The notes under the pieces: model-generated | What the model saw: the letters and a program-made list of their open reading frames with translations, nothing else | What the model was told of the DNA's origin: nothing | Databases searched by the model: none | In this document: positions 26,271-33,731 of the stretch, piece by piece | How positions within the stretch are numbered: the first letter of the stretch is position 1 | How the letters are laid out: each line of letters opens with the position of its first letter | Assembly (NCBI RefSeq): GCF_016863475.1 | Contig: NZ_BOOY01000043.1 | Coordinates: forward strand, 1 to 64,000 | Length of the DNA: 64,000 nucleotides | Direction of reading: 5' to 3' | DNA from: Spirilliplanes yamanashiensis | GTDB lineage: Bacteria > Actinomycetota > Actinomycetes > Mycobacteriales > Micromonosporaceae | Position numbers and translations under genes: made by a program

Positions 26271-27620
26271 ATGATCTTGGGGGTCCGCATGGGCCAGTCT
26301 CGGAAGCGCGTCGGGGTCGACGGGTCGGTCCGTTACACCGCCTACTACGACGACATCCGCGGCAGGCGGCGGTCGGCCGGCACCTTCACGAGCAAGAGAG
26401 AGGCCAACAAGGCGTGGCAACGCGCGGAGGCGAAGGTCGCCGAGGGCCGCGCAGGAGATCCGGCGCGCGGCCGCCAGACCTTCCGGCGGTACGTCGAGGA
26501 CGAGTGGCTGCCCAACCACGTCATGGAGGCAACCACGCGCGAGGGCTACACCTACACCATCTACGCGCACATCCTGAACCACTTCGGCGACATGAAGATG
26601 ATCGAGATCCTGCCCTCGCACGTGCGCGAGTGGGTTGGCCTGCTCCAGGCACGGGGCATGACACCGAGGACCATCCGGCTCACCAAGACGATTCTGAGCG
26701 CCATCTTCACGACCGCCCTCAACGATCAGGTGACGGTGCTCCACCCCTGTAAGGGGGTCAAAACGCCGACGGTGCCGAGGAAGCCGCTGCGCATCATCAC
26801 TCCGGCAGAGTTCGATGCCTTCTACGGCTGTTTGCCCGATGACATGTCGCGCTTGATGGTAGAGACCGACATCGAAAGCGGTATGCGATGGGGCGAGCTC
26901 ACCGAACTGCGGCCCCGAGACATCGACTTCGCCAACCGCATCGTCACCGTGAGCCGGACGGTCGTCGAGGTGAACCCGAAGTACCACCCGGTCGGCGGTC
27001 GCTTTCTCGTGAAGGAGTACCCGAAGGACAAGGAATGGCGGCGCTTCAGGCTCAGCGGAGCCATCACGGCGAAGCTCCAGGCGAGCGTTGACGATCGGGC
27101 TCTAGCCCCCGATGACCTGATTTTCCTGTATCGCGTCCCCGGTCCACCGGCGCGGACCTCGACCGCCATTCCCGCAGACCTCGGCCTCACCGAGCCGAAT
27201 GGATCGGGACGCCGGTACCGACACGGAACTCTCAGCGCCTACGCGGCCGGGCCATGCCGTTGCGCGTACTGCCGCCGGGCGTACGCCGACTACCGCGCTG
27301 AGCGCCGGTCCCGCGGCAAGGACCAACCGCGGCCGCAACGACGATGGGAGACCGACGGCCACATCCCGCGCCGGTGGTTTCGCGATTCGGTCGTCTGCCC
27401 GGCGCTGGCCAAGGCAGGTCTGGACGTGGCCATCAGAATGCAGCTCTTGCGACATGCGCACGCCTCGTGGTTGCTCGCCGGCGGCGCGGACCTCCAGGTT
27501 GTCAAGGAGCGGCTCGGGCACGGCAGCATCTCCACCACCGAGCAGTACCTCCACACCTTGCCCGATGCCGACGACACGGCGGTCGACGCATTCGCCAGGA
27601 TCAGAGGCCGAGCAACCTAG
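26271..27620 (+). CDS. Tyrosine-type site-specific integrase
   Basis: A 449-aa integrase. The N-terminal arm-binding region (YYDDIRGRRRSAGTFTSKREA) is followed by a SAM-like core-binding domain (TFRRYVEDEWLPNH) and the catalytic domain. Box I Arg is in ESGMRWGELTEL, and box II reads MQLLRHAHASWLL, where relatives usually have MHDLRHAHASW, so the HxxR His is Gln here. The GHGSISTTEQYLHTL end carries the nucleophile Tyr. A CRCAYCRR insertion, usual in this actinobacterial subgroup, sits in the catalytic domain. Starts at 26184, 26271 and 26289 are all in frame; I prefer 26271 because GAGGG precedes it. Confidence 0.9.
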   Translation: MILGVRMGQSRKRVGVDGSVRYTAYYDDIRGRRRSAGTFTSKREANKAWQRAEAKVAEGRAGDPARGRQTFRRYVEDEWLPNHVMEATTREGYTYTIYAHILNHFGDMKMIEILPSHVREWVGLLQARGMTPRTIRLTKTILSAIFTTALNDQVTVLHPCKGVKTPTVPRKPLRIITPAEFDAFYGCLPDDMSRLMVETDIESGMRWGELTELRPRDIDFANRIVTVSRTVVEVNPKYHPVGGRFLVKEYPKDKEWRRFRLSGAITAKLQASVDDRALAPDDLIFLYRVPGPPARTSTAIPADLGLTEPNGSGRRYRHGTLSAYAAGPCRCAYCRRAYADYRAERRSRGKDQPRPQRRWETDGHIPRRWFRDSVVCPALAKAGLDVAIRMQLLRHAHASWLLAGGADLQVVKERLGHGSISTTEQYLHTLPDADDTAVDAFARIRGRAT

Positions 27621-27848
27621 AATGGCATCCCGATCAAGGACTGCGCACCCGCTCCCATTTGCTGGCGCCATCGGCCCGCCGTCGGCACCCGCTGGCTCGC
27701 GCCGGCATCGCGCGGGACCAGATCGACCGACCGATGTCGAGGCAGAACTCATGACTACGCACCGGCGCTGGACCCGGGCGACGACGACGCGCAACCCGCG
27801 ACTCCCACGTGCGACACATCGTGATCAATAGCGAGCACTGACGTTGAT

Positions 27849-28040
27849 CTACGTCTGATCTGTAGGTCGGGACCAACCTCGCGGGTGCGCCATGACGATG
27901 CACAGCGTGCCAACCGGGCCCCAGAGGCTCGGTACGAACCATGGGCGGTGATCAAGGCCCTTCCGCTCAACAATCCACTGGTTGAGTCGGAACCATGCCC
28001 ATCCGCCGCTCAAGACGACAAGGCCGTAGACCAGGTCCAT
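27849..28040 (-). CDS. Small membrane protein of unknown function (63 aa)
   Basis: It begins MDLVYGLVVLSGGWAWF and ends with a hydrophobic segment around VPSLWGPVGTLCIVMAH, giving two short membrane helices joined by RLNQWIVERKGLDHRP. A GGAAGGCAGG stretch precedes the ATG. The amino-acid composition is protein-like rather than random. It sits between the integrase and the DUF4240 gene. No family was recognised. Confidence 0.45.
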   Translation of the reverse strand: MDLVYGLVVLSGGWAWFRLNQWIVERKGLDHRPWFVPSLWGPVGTLCIVMAHPRGWSRPTDQT

Positions 28041-28155
28041 CGACCTGCCTTCCCATCGCTGACACCGAAGCACGCTTCTCATCGACAGCGCGATGCTGGC
28101 CCTGAGGGTCAGCAGGCAGCGAGAAAGCAGCAAGCGCCTCGGCACATCGGATGGC

Positions 28156-29202
28156 CTATCCGCCCGCGTGCTGGTCAGGGTCGGGAATTTCCGTCAGCGA
28201 CGGAAGGTGCCTGAGCCAGAAGTCCGCCCCTTCCGCGTTGGGGTTGTGGCGGTAGTAGGCCGCGATGCTTTCCGGCTTGAGTCCGCCCTGCCGGGTGACG
28301 CGCTTGAACAATTCCGGCGGCAACGGCGGCAACGGCTCCTCCTCAGCGAAGCCGCGCCCGATGTCAGCTGGTAGCGGCGGCAGGTCCACCGGGGGCAGCG
28401 GCGGAAGGTCGAATCGGTCCCGTACCGCCGCCAGCATGGAGACCACCTCGTCGACCGCGTGGGGCAGCAGGTCGGTCGGGTCGTCGCTGGTGAAGGGCGC
28501 CGGGTTGCGGACGAACTCCGCTGCGATGCGCTTGCGGCCCTTCTTGAAAGTCGTGCCGGGCGTGGGAAATCCGGATCGGTCGTGGATCAGCGACAGCTCG
28601 CATTCCGGGACGCCCGCGGCCGACCACCACCGTTCCCAGGCCGGGTCATGGGCCAACGCCTGCATCACATGGTCGAGGAGCTGGCCGTAGGCCGGCGGCG
28701 GCCAGTCACCGAGCCCCCAGCCACACATCATGGTCAACCACGAGCGGGGCAGGTCGGGCTCGGCCGGTACGAGGACGGCGCCCCAGGCGGAGGCGTTGCT
28801 GCCCATCTCATAGCTGACCGGGGTCTCGTGTTCCCACAGCATGCCGGTGGCGCGCTCGAACGCCTCGGGCGCCACCGTCAGCAGCGGCTCGGCGTCCCGG
28901 TCGCCGAAGCGTTCCAGCGACTTCGGCTGGCCGGCCGCTTTCTCGTACGCCTTACGGCCAGCGGCCACGGCAGCGCACCGTACGTACAGGAACGAGTCGT
29001 CACCGGCGACGAACGGCCGGACGGCGGCAAAGTGCGCCGGCGTGTCCAGCGCATACAGGGCAAGGGCGAGCTGGTCGGCGAAGCCCGTGATGTCCTCCGC
29101 GCTCCGGTTCGCCAGCCGGTCCGTGAGCCGCGTGAAGTCATCGTCGTCCGGGTCACGACCCAACGTGCCGATCAGCGCCCAAAAGGCGTCGTCGTCTATC
29201 AC
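28156..29202 (-). CDS. DUF4240 domain protein
   Basis: A 348-aa cytoplasmic protein. The first 120 residues match DUF4240: IDDDAFWALIGTLG, the RLANRSAEDITGFADQLALALYALD helix region (two parts RLANRSAEDI and FADQLALALYALD), then DDSFLYVRCAAVAAGRKAYE. The rest (an SxMGSNASAWGAV segment, EWW-rich helices and a Pro-rich LPPLPPVDLPPLP linker) is not recognised. The start is GTG at 29202; no clear ribosome site is visible, so the start is uncertain. DUF4240 proteins occur singly in actinobacteria, often near mobile DNA; function unknown. Confidence 0.75.
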   Translation of the reverse strand: MIDDDAFWALIGTLGRDPDDDDFTRLTDRLANRSAEDITGFADQLALALYALDTPAHFAAVRPFVAGDDSFLYVRCAAVAAGRKAYEKAAGQPKSLERFGDRDAEPLLTVAPEAFERATGMLWEHETPVSYEMGSNASAWGAVLVPAEPDLPRSWLTMMCGWGLGDWPPPAYGQLLDHVMQALAHDPAWERWWSAAGVPECELSLIHDRSGFPTPGTTFKKGRKRIAAEFVRNPAPFTSDDPTDLLPHAVDEVVSMLAAVRDRFDLPPLPPVDLPPLPADIGRGFAEEEPLPPLPPELFKRVTRQGGLKPESIAAYYRHNPNAEGADFWLRHLPSLTEIPDPDQHAGG

Positions 29203-29372
29203 AACGAAGACGGTATGGCCCACCACCGGATTCCGGGCGCCGGAACACTCCGAACCGTGACCCCAGCTTGACCCCAGCGGACCGCCACGCGCGGCCATCG
29301 GCAGCACACCCACCCGACGGCGGCGACAAGGTGAGGGGCGAACGAGTCCGCCTTGCCTGCCTCTACGGATCA

Positions 29373-29390
29373 GATGGCTGTACAGCCATC
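29373..29390. promoter_or_regulatory. 18-bp perfect palindrome
   Basis: GATGGCTGTACAGCCATC is a perfect 18-bp palindrome with an additional half-copy (AGTACAGCC) directly after it. It touches the stop codon of the 78-aa ORF. It could be an operator for a dimeric repressor or part of a transcription end; there is no loop, so a simple terminator hairpin is unlikely. Confidence 0.4.
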
Positions 29391-29625
29391 AGTACAGCCA
29401 AGCCGGTCGACGCGAGCCGGGGGAGGGCGACACCGACCGACTTCCGATGCAGGTCAGCGTCCGCCACTTGCAGTGGCCGACATGGCGCGCGATCTTTCCA
29501 AGGCGGGGGTACATCTCTGGCGTCGCGTGTTCGTGTTCCGGCTCCAGCACGTTGGAAAACCTGTACTCGCCGTCCCTGTGCTCGTCGGTCATCGTCTCGT
29601 CCATCGTCGTGGTGCTCGCGGTCAT
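29389..29625 (-). CDS. Small His/Glu-rich protein of unknown function (78 aa)
   Basis: It begins MTASTTTMDETMTDEH. The ATG has a strong GAGGAGAG ribosome site five bases upstream, directly after a TGA stop, so it is coupled to the preceding frame. The middle (FSNVLEPEHEHATPEMYPRLG) is acidic and His-rich; then HVGHCKWRTLTCIG has two Cys. No family was recognised. A precursor-peptide or small accessory role is possible, but no modification enzyme is nearby. Confidence 0.45.
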   Translation of the reverse strand: MTASTTTMDETMTDEHRDGEYRFSNVLEPEHEHATPEMYPRLGKIARHVGHCKWRTLTCIGSRSVSPSPGSRRPAWLY

Positions 29626-29691
29626 GCTCTCCTCACGACAGCGTGGCGAGGATCTGTTCCATGACGTCAAGAATTTCTTCCAGTTCGCTCG

Positions 29692-30786
29692 TTAGCCCGC
29701 GCCCGTTGCGCGTGTGTCGGCGGTGACGACGGTGACCTTCTCGCCGCCGAGCAGCGGCGCATCGGCTGGCCCCTTGAGGTACGGGGCGATCCAGAGCGGC
29801 CGGTGGTCGTTGAGCGACGGGTACCAGTGGTTGCGCCAGTGCCCGCGCACCACCCAGCGGTGCCGCCACTCCCGGCCGCCGGCCGCGTCGTGCTCGGCGT
29901 CTCGGGCGGCGGTGAGGCTGCGGCGCAGCCGCACGATCCGCACGTCGCGTTCCGGCAGACCGGCGCGCTGCGCCCGGCGGCGTTCCGGCCGCGGAGTGGG
30001 CAGCTCTTCGCGTTCAGCCAGGTTAACCTGCGCGGCGAGCTGGAAGGCGGCGAAAACCAGCCGCGCCCAGCTCAACGTGCCGCGGCTGTCGGCCAGGGCC
30101 GGCAGCTGGTACGGCTGCGGGTCGGTGCCGTCCGGGCGCCAGGCCATCGTGGCCTCGTTGTCGACGATCAGCCGGGGCAGCAGCCCGCGGGCCCGCCGGG
30201 CCGCGGCCGGGTCGTCGAACATGTCGGCGAAGTGCACCGCGGACGCGGCGTAGAACGACATCCACAGCCCGCCGGCGGTCCAGTGCGGGTTGGTCACCGG
30301 GCCCCAGGACACCGCGACGATGGCCTCCTGCTCGGCGCGCAGCTTGGCCAGCATCCGGTCGTACTCGGCGCTGCGCTGCCGCGGCGCGAGCCGGTCGGCG
30401 AGCTCGTCGTCGTGTGCCTCCTCCCCCGGGTACATGAAGATCGGCTCGGCGAAGACCGCGAAGCCGGTCTTCGAGGGCAGGTCCGACGGGCGCGGGGCGA
30501 ACACCGGCATGCTGGCGTGCGCGGCGTTGAGCAGCGCGCACAAGTCCTCGTCGACGTACCAGAGGTCGCCCTCGCGCAGCCGGGTCGCCTCGGCGCCGGC
30601 CAGCAGGGCCGCGACCTTATCCGGCGGGCCGGGAGGGCGGACCTCCTGCCGGCCGAGCTCGATCGCGTTGCGGTAGTACATGACCCCCTGCGGGCCGCCG
30701 TACCAGTCGGCCAGCTCCCGGCGCAGCACCGGTACGTCCGCGGCGTCGAACCGGTAGGCGACGGGCGGGGTGTTGGTGTCGGTCAT
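29692..30786 (-). CDS. Hypothetical protein of actinobacterial mobile-element type (364 aa)
   Basis: It begins MTDTNTPPVAYRFD. The strongest signature is C-terminal: HRWVVRGHWRNHWYPSLNDH, then LWIAPYLKGPADAPLLGGEKV. This pattern recurs in hypothetical proteins on actinobacterial plasmids, phages and integrative elements. The N-terminal 250 residues are helical with Trp/Tyr-rich stretches (GLWMSFYAASAVHFADMF). A TTG six bases upstream is an alternative start. The frame stops just before an open frame encoding an acidic helix (SELEEILDVMEQILATLS), which may be a frameshifted extension or a separate peptide. Confidence 0.65.
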   Translation of the reverse strand: MTDTNTPPVAYRFDAADVPVLRRELADWYGGPQGVMYYRNAIELGRQEVRPPGPPDKVAALLAGAEATRLREGDLWYVDEDLCALLNAAHASMPVFAPRPSDLPSKTGFAVFAEPIFMYPGEEAHDDELADRLAPRQRSAEYDRMLAKLRAEQEAIVAVSWGPVTNPHWTAGGLWMSFYAASAVHFADMFDDPAAARRARGLLPRLIVDNEATMAWRPDGTDPQPYQLPALADSRGTLSWARLVFAAFQLAAQVNLAEREELPTPRPERRRAQRAGLPERDVRIVRLRRSLTAARDAEHDAAGGREWRHRWVVRGHWRNHWYPSLNDHRPLWIAPYLKGPADAPLLGGEKVTVVTADTRATGAG

Positions 30787-30935
30787 CGGCAAAGCACCCT
30801 TCTGCCGCCGCGAGGTGCGGCCGGTGTGGACCCGTGAGGGTCCGATGTCGGCGATAGGTCACCGCGACGATATCGAAGAGTGTCGTACCGCGTACCTACA
30901 GTGCTCGCAGACTGCCGTCGCGACCGAGGATGTGA

Positions 30936-31691
30936 GTGCTGGTGCCGAAGAGCAAGAGCCGGAAACGGACGCCGGATCGCCGCCGGGTCGCGGCCGCGCG
31001 GCGGCTGCGCCCCGCGGTCGACCTGGCCGGGCTGGCCGGGCCGTCGGGGTACCGGATCCGCCTCGCCCAGCCCGCCGATGCCGCCGCCGTCCTGCGGCTG
31101 CTCCCGCTGGCCGAGCCCACTATCGGCGAGGACGGTGCCCTCATGCTCGGCAGTCCGATGCTGGCGCAGGGGCTGCTGCAGGCCCACCGCCAACGTCGCA
31201 CAGAGCCCGTCCTGACCGGCTTGGGCGCGAAGTCCGCCGACGACCTGATGATGGCGCTGTCGTCGCTGCTCGTGGCCGTCGACGCCGACGGCGCCGTGGC
31301 GGGCGTGCTGATGTCCCTGCCACCAGTACGGGTCCTCGGCCAGGCCATACAGGCGGGGGTGCCACTGCCGGAGATCCTGTTGGCCGCCCACACCGTAATC
31401 AAGATCAAGGGCGTCGCGGTCGACGAGGCGGCCCGCGGCCACGGCATCGGGACCGCCCTGATCAACGCGTGCGTGCAGCTCTACACCGGGCTGGGATGGC
31501 ACGCCATCTACGGACAGATCGACAAGAACAGCGACCTTGAGGACTACTACACCCGGCTCGGCTTCACGGTGCTCGCGTCCCGGCAAGGAATCAGCCTCGC
31601 GCATCTCGTCACGTTCCCGCTCGCGATCCACCCACTCCGAGGAGAACGGTTGTTCGTCCACTGGGCCGACGGCGCCGGCCAGCCGGCCTGA
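30936..31691 (+). CDS. GNAT-family N-acetyltransferase
   Basis: A 251-aa protein with a basic N-terminal tail (KSKSRKRTPDRRR) and a GNAT fold: YRIRLAQPADAAAVLRLLPLAE (beta1-alpha1), LVAVDADGAVAGVLMS (beta2-3), IKGVAVDEAARGHGIGTALINA (acetyl-CoA motif A, R-G-x-G-I-G) and DLEDYYTRLGFTVL (motif B). The GTG at 30936 follows GAGGA. It is divergent from the 364-aa gene. Substrate is unknown; the insert between strands 3 and 4 is larger than in ribosomal-protein acetylases. Confidence 0.85.
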   Translation: MLVPKSKSRKRTPDRRRVAAARRLRPAVDLAGLAGPSGYRIRLAQPADAAAVLRLLPLAEPTIGEDGALMLGSPMLAQGLLQAHRQRRTEPVLTGLGAKSADDLMMALSSLLVAVDADGAVAGVLMSLPPVRVLGQAIQAGVPLPEILLAAHTVIKIKGVAVDEAARGHGIGTALINACVQLYTGLGWHAIYGQIDKNSDLEDYYTRLGFTVLASRQGISLAHLVTFPLAIHPLRGERLFVHWADGAGQPA

Positions 31692-32255
31692 TGAGCTGCC
31701 TGGCACGCGTCCACGGCATGCGTCGATCGATCAGGCTGGCGAAGGTGTCCAGCGCGGTCTGCAGGGCGCTCTTCTGGGTCGACTGCCGGGCGAGGGTCCA
31801 GGCGTCGCGGACGCGCGTCACGGATGGCTGACGAGCCTTGCCGCCGGCTCGGTTGCCCGAGGGCAGCGCTCGGAGGGAGCATTTCTGAGGCCAGCCGCCA
31901 TCACCTAAGCTCCTTGGGAGCCATGCGACAGTCGCAAGCGGGAGATGTCATGGGACAGCGGCACAACGATGGGCGCAGGGTCCGGGATCGAGGGGTGACG
32001 GTGTTCCGACCTGCCGCAGGTTCCCGAGGCTTTTACGCTCATCCGCTCACTGGCGATGGGCGGCCGTCCGGGGATCAGCGCAGCTCACTGCCAAGACGAA
32101 CTGGGCCAGGGCGCGACCCGACGAGGGCCAGTCCGTGATTCTGAACAACCAAGACTCCATTCCCAGGCTTCGTACAGCTGACTTTGCATGAATCGTCTCT
32201 GCGCCCACGCGATCCGACGCTCATCGCGTCCCAGCAACTCACCACAGGAGAAGCC
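31692..32255. other. Gap holding a BlaI-type motif, no gene called
   Basis: About 560 bases between the GNAT gene and the DsbA-like gene. A short minus-strand frame at 31695-31821 (RVRDAWTLARQSTQ, ALDTFASLIDRRMPW) looks partly protein-like but runs antisense into the GNAT gene. The only clear signal is the inverted repeat at 31904-31918. Confidence 0.4.
31904..31918. promoter_or_regulatory. CCTAAG-type inverted repeat, site A
   Basis: CCTAAGC-T-CCTTGGG, within the longer context CATCACCTAAGCT that is shared base for base with site B at 33685. Arms match at 5 of 7 positions. It lies about 340 bases upstream of the DsbA-like gene. I infer a BlaI/CopY-family operator from its similarity to the sequence in front of the blaI-like gene. 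Confidence 0.45.
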
Positions 32256-33035
32256 GTGCCCGCCAACAAGTCCAACGCCCGTAAGCGTCCCACCGCCAAG
32301 GGCGGCTCCGGCGCGAGCCGTCCAACCGGTGGAAAGCCGGGCGCGAAGGCGAGCGCGGGCAAGGCCGCCCGGCAGATCCGCAAGCCTGGCATGAGCACCA
32401 ACCTGAAGGTCACCCTCGGCGCTCTCGCGGTGGCGCTGGTGGCCGTCCTCGGCGTGGTTCTGGTGAACCGGGCGACGTCCCCACAACCCTCGGCCGCCGT
32501 CGACGCCGCTGTCCGCGCGGACAGCCACCGCCTCTCGACGGCCCCCGACGGCAAGGTGACCGTCGTCGAGTTCCTCGACTTCGAGTGTGAGTCGTGCCTG
32601 GCCGCGTACCCGCACGTCGAGAAGCTGCGCGCCGAGTACGCCGACCGCATCACCTACGCGGTGCGGTACTTCCCCATCGAGAGCCACCCGAACGCCTTCA
32701 ACGCCGCACACGCCGCCGAGGCCGCGGCGCGGCAGGACAAGTTCGAGGAGATGTACGTCAAGCTCTTCGACAACGCGCAGGCGTGGGGCCACAACCAGCA
32801 GTCGCAGACCGCCACCTTCGAGCAGTACGCCCAGGAGCTGGGCCTCGACATGGCGGAGTTCCGCGCGGACGTCGCGAGCCCCGAGGTGAAGGCCCGCGTG
32901 CAGTCAGACTTCACGGACGGGCAGGCGCTCGGCGTGCAGGGCACCCCGACGTTCTTCATCAACGGCGAGAAGTTCACCGGCGATCCCACCTACGACGGGC
33001 TGAAGGCGGCCGTCGACGAGCTGCTCGCGCAGTGA
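32256..33035 (+). CDS. Membrane-anchored DsbA-like thiol oxidoreductase
   Basis: A 259-aa protein: a basic Lys/Ala/Gly-rich cytoplasmic N-terminus of about 50 residues, one membrane helix at about 51-70, then an extracytoplasmic thioredoxin fold of the DsbA/DSBA-like type. The active site is CESC at 111-114 in FLDFECESCLAAYPH, and the cis-Pro loop is GTPTFFING near 229. The GTG start follows CAGGAG. The VKOR gene overlaps its end by four bases; together they form a disulfide-forming pair in which VKOR reoxidises the DsbA-like protein. Confidence 0.92.
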   Translation: MPANKSNARKRPTAKGGSGASRPTGGKPGAKASAGKAARQIRKPGMSTNLKVTLGALAVALVAVLGVVLVNRATSPQPSAAVDAAVRADSHRLSTAPDGKVTVVEFLDFECESCLAAYPHVEKLRAEYADRITYAVRYFPIESHPNAFNAAHAAEAAARQDKFEEMYVKLFDNAQAWGHNQQSQTATFEQYAQELGLDMAEFRADVASPEVKARVQSDFTDGQALGVQGTPTFFINGEKFTGDPTYDGLKAAVDELLAQ

Positions 33036-33667
33036 CCGCGACCACGCAGCGGCCGCCGGTCGAGGTGCCAGCGGCCGGACCGCTGACCGACCGGCTGCTC
33101 GGCTGGGTCCTCACGGTCGGCGGCGTACTCGGCGCCGCGGCGGCGTTCGTCCTCACCGTGGAGAAGATGGCGCTGCTGAAGGACGCGACCTACGTCCCGA
33201 GCTGCTCCATCAACCCGATCCTCTCCTGCGGGTCGGTGATGACGACCGACCAGGCAGAGGTGTTCGGCTTCGCGAACCCGCTGATCGGCCTGGCCGCCTT
33301 CCCCGTGGTGGCGACGACCGGGGTGGCGCTGCTGGCCGGCATTCGCCTGCCGCGGTGGTGGTGGCTGGCGCTCCAGGGCGGGGTGCTCTTCGGCGTCGTC
33401 TTCGTGCACTGGCTCTTCTTCCAGAGCGTGTACCGCATCGGGGCGCTGTGCCCGTACTGCATGGTGGTCTGGGTCGTGATGATCGTCGTGTTCTGCTACA
33501 CGACGCTGTACAACCTCGACCGGGGCCACCTGGGCGGCGGCGGGCGGCTGCGCCGGGTCGGCGGGGCCACGGCGCGGGTGCACAGTGCCGTCCCGACGAT
33601 CTGGTTGCTGATTCTCACGGCCCTCATCGGCCAGGCGTTCTGGACCTACTGGCGCACCCTGCTCTGA
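33032..33667 (+). CDS. Vitamin K epoxide reductase (VKOR)-family protein
   Basis: A 211-aa integral membrane protein with about five helices. The loop Cys pair is C58/C66 (PSCSINPILSCGSVM), and the quinone-site CxxC is C140/C143 (ALCPYCMVVW), all four intact. It oxidises the partner DsbA-like enzyme and passes electrons to menaquinone. Actinobacteria use VKOR in place of DsbB. The GTG start overlaps the upstream TGA (GTGA), a clear operon. Confidence 0.93.
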   Translation: MTATTQRPPVEVPAAGPLTDRLLGWVLTVGGVLGAAAAFVLTVEKMALLKDATYVPSCSINPILSCGSVMTTDQAEVFGFANPLIGLAAFPVVATTGVALLAGIRLPRWWWLALQGGVLFGVVFVHWLFFQSVYRIGALCPYCMVVWVVMIVVFCYTTLYNLDRGHLGGGGRLRRVGGATARVHSAVPTIWLLILTALIGQAFWTYWRTLL

Positions 33668-33684
33668 TCCGCCACCTGCCATCA

Positions 33685-33699
33685 CCTAAGCTGCTTAGG
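33685..33699. promoter_or_regulatory. CCTAAG-type inverted repeat, site B
   Basis: CCTAAGC-T-GCTTAGG is a perfect 7-bp inverted repeat with a single central base, 33 bases upstream of the ResB start and 18 bases after the VKOR stop. It is the most symmetric of three related sites in the window (others at 31904 and 49192). I infer a BlaI-type repressor operator for the cytochrome c biogenesis operon. Confidence 0.55.
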
Positions 33700-33731
33700 G
33701 AATACAGGACTCCAGGCGGAGGGGGCGTGCC

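Noticed and set aside
29389-29625. Lanthipeptide or other RiPP precursor
   Set aside because: The small ORF has a leader-like acidic part and two Cys, but no modification enzyme, transporter or protease of a RiPP system is nearby.
31609-31821. Minus-strand frame with RVRDAWTLARQSTQKSALQ
   Set aside because: Partly protein-like, but half of it is antisense to the GNAT gene and no ribosome site or family was seen.
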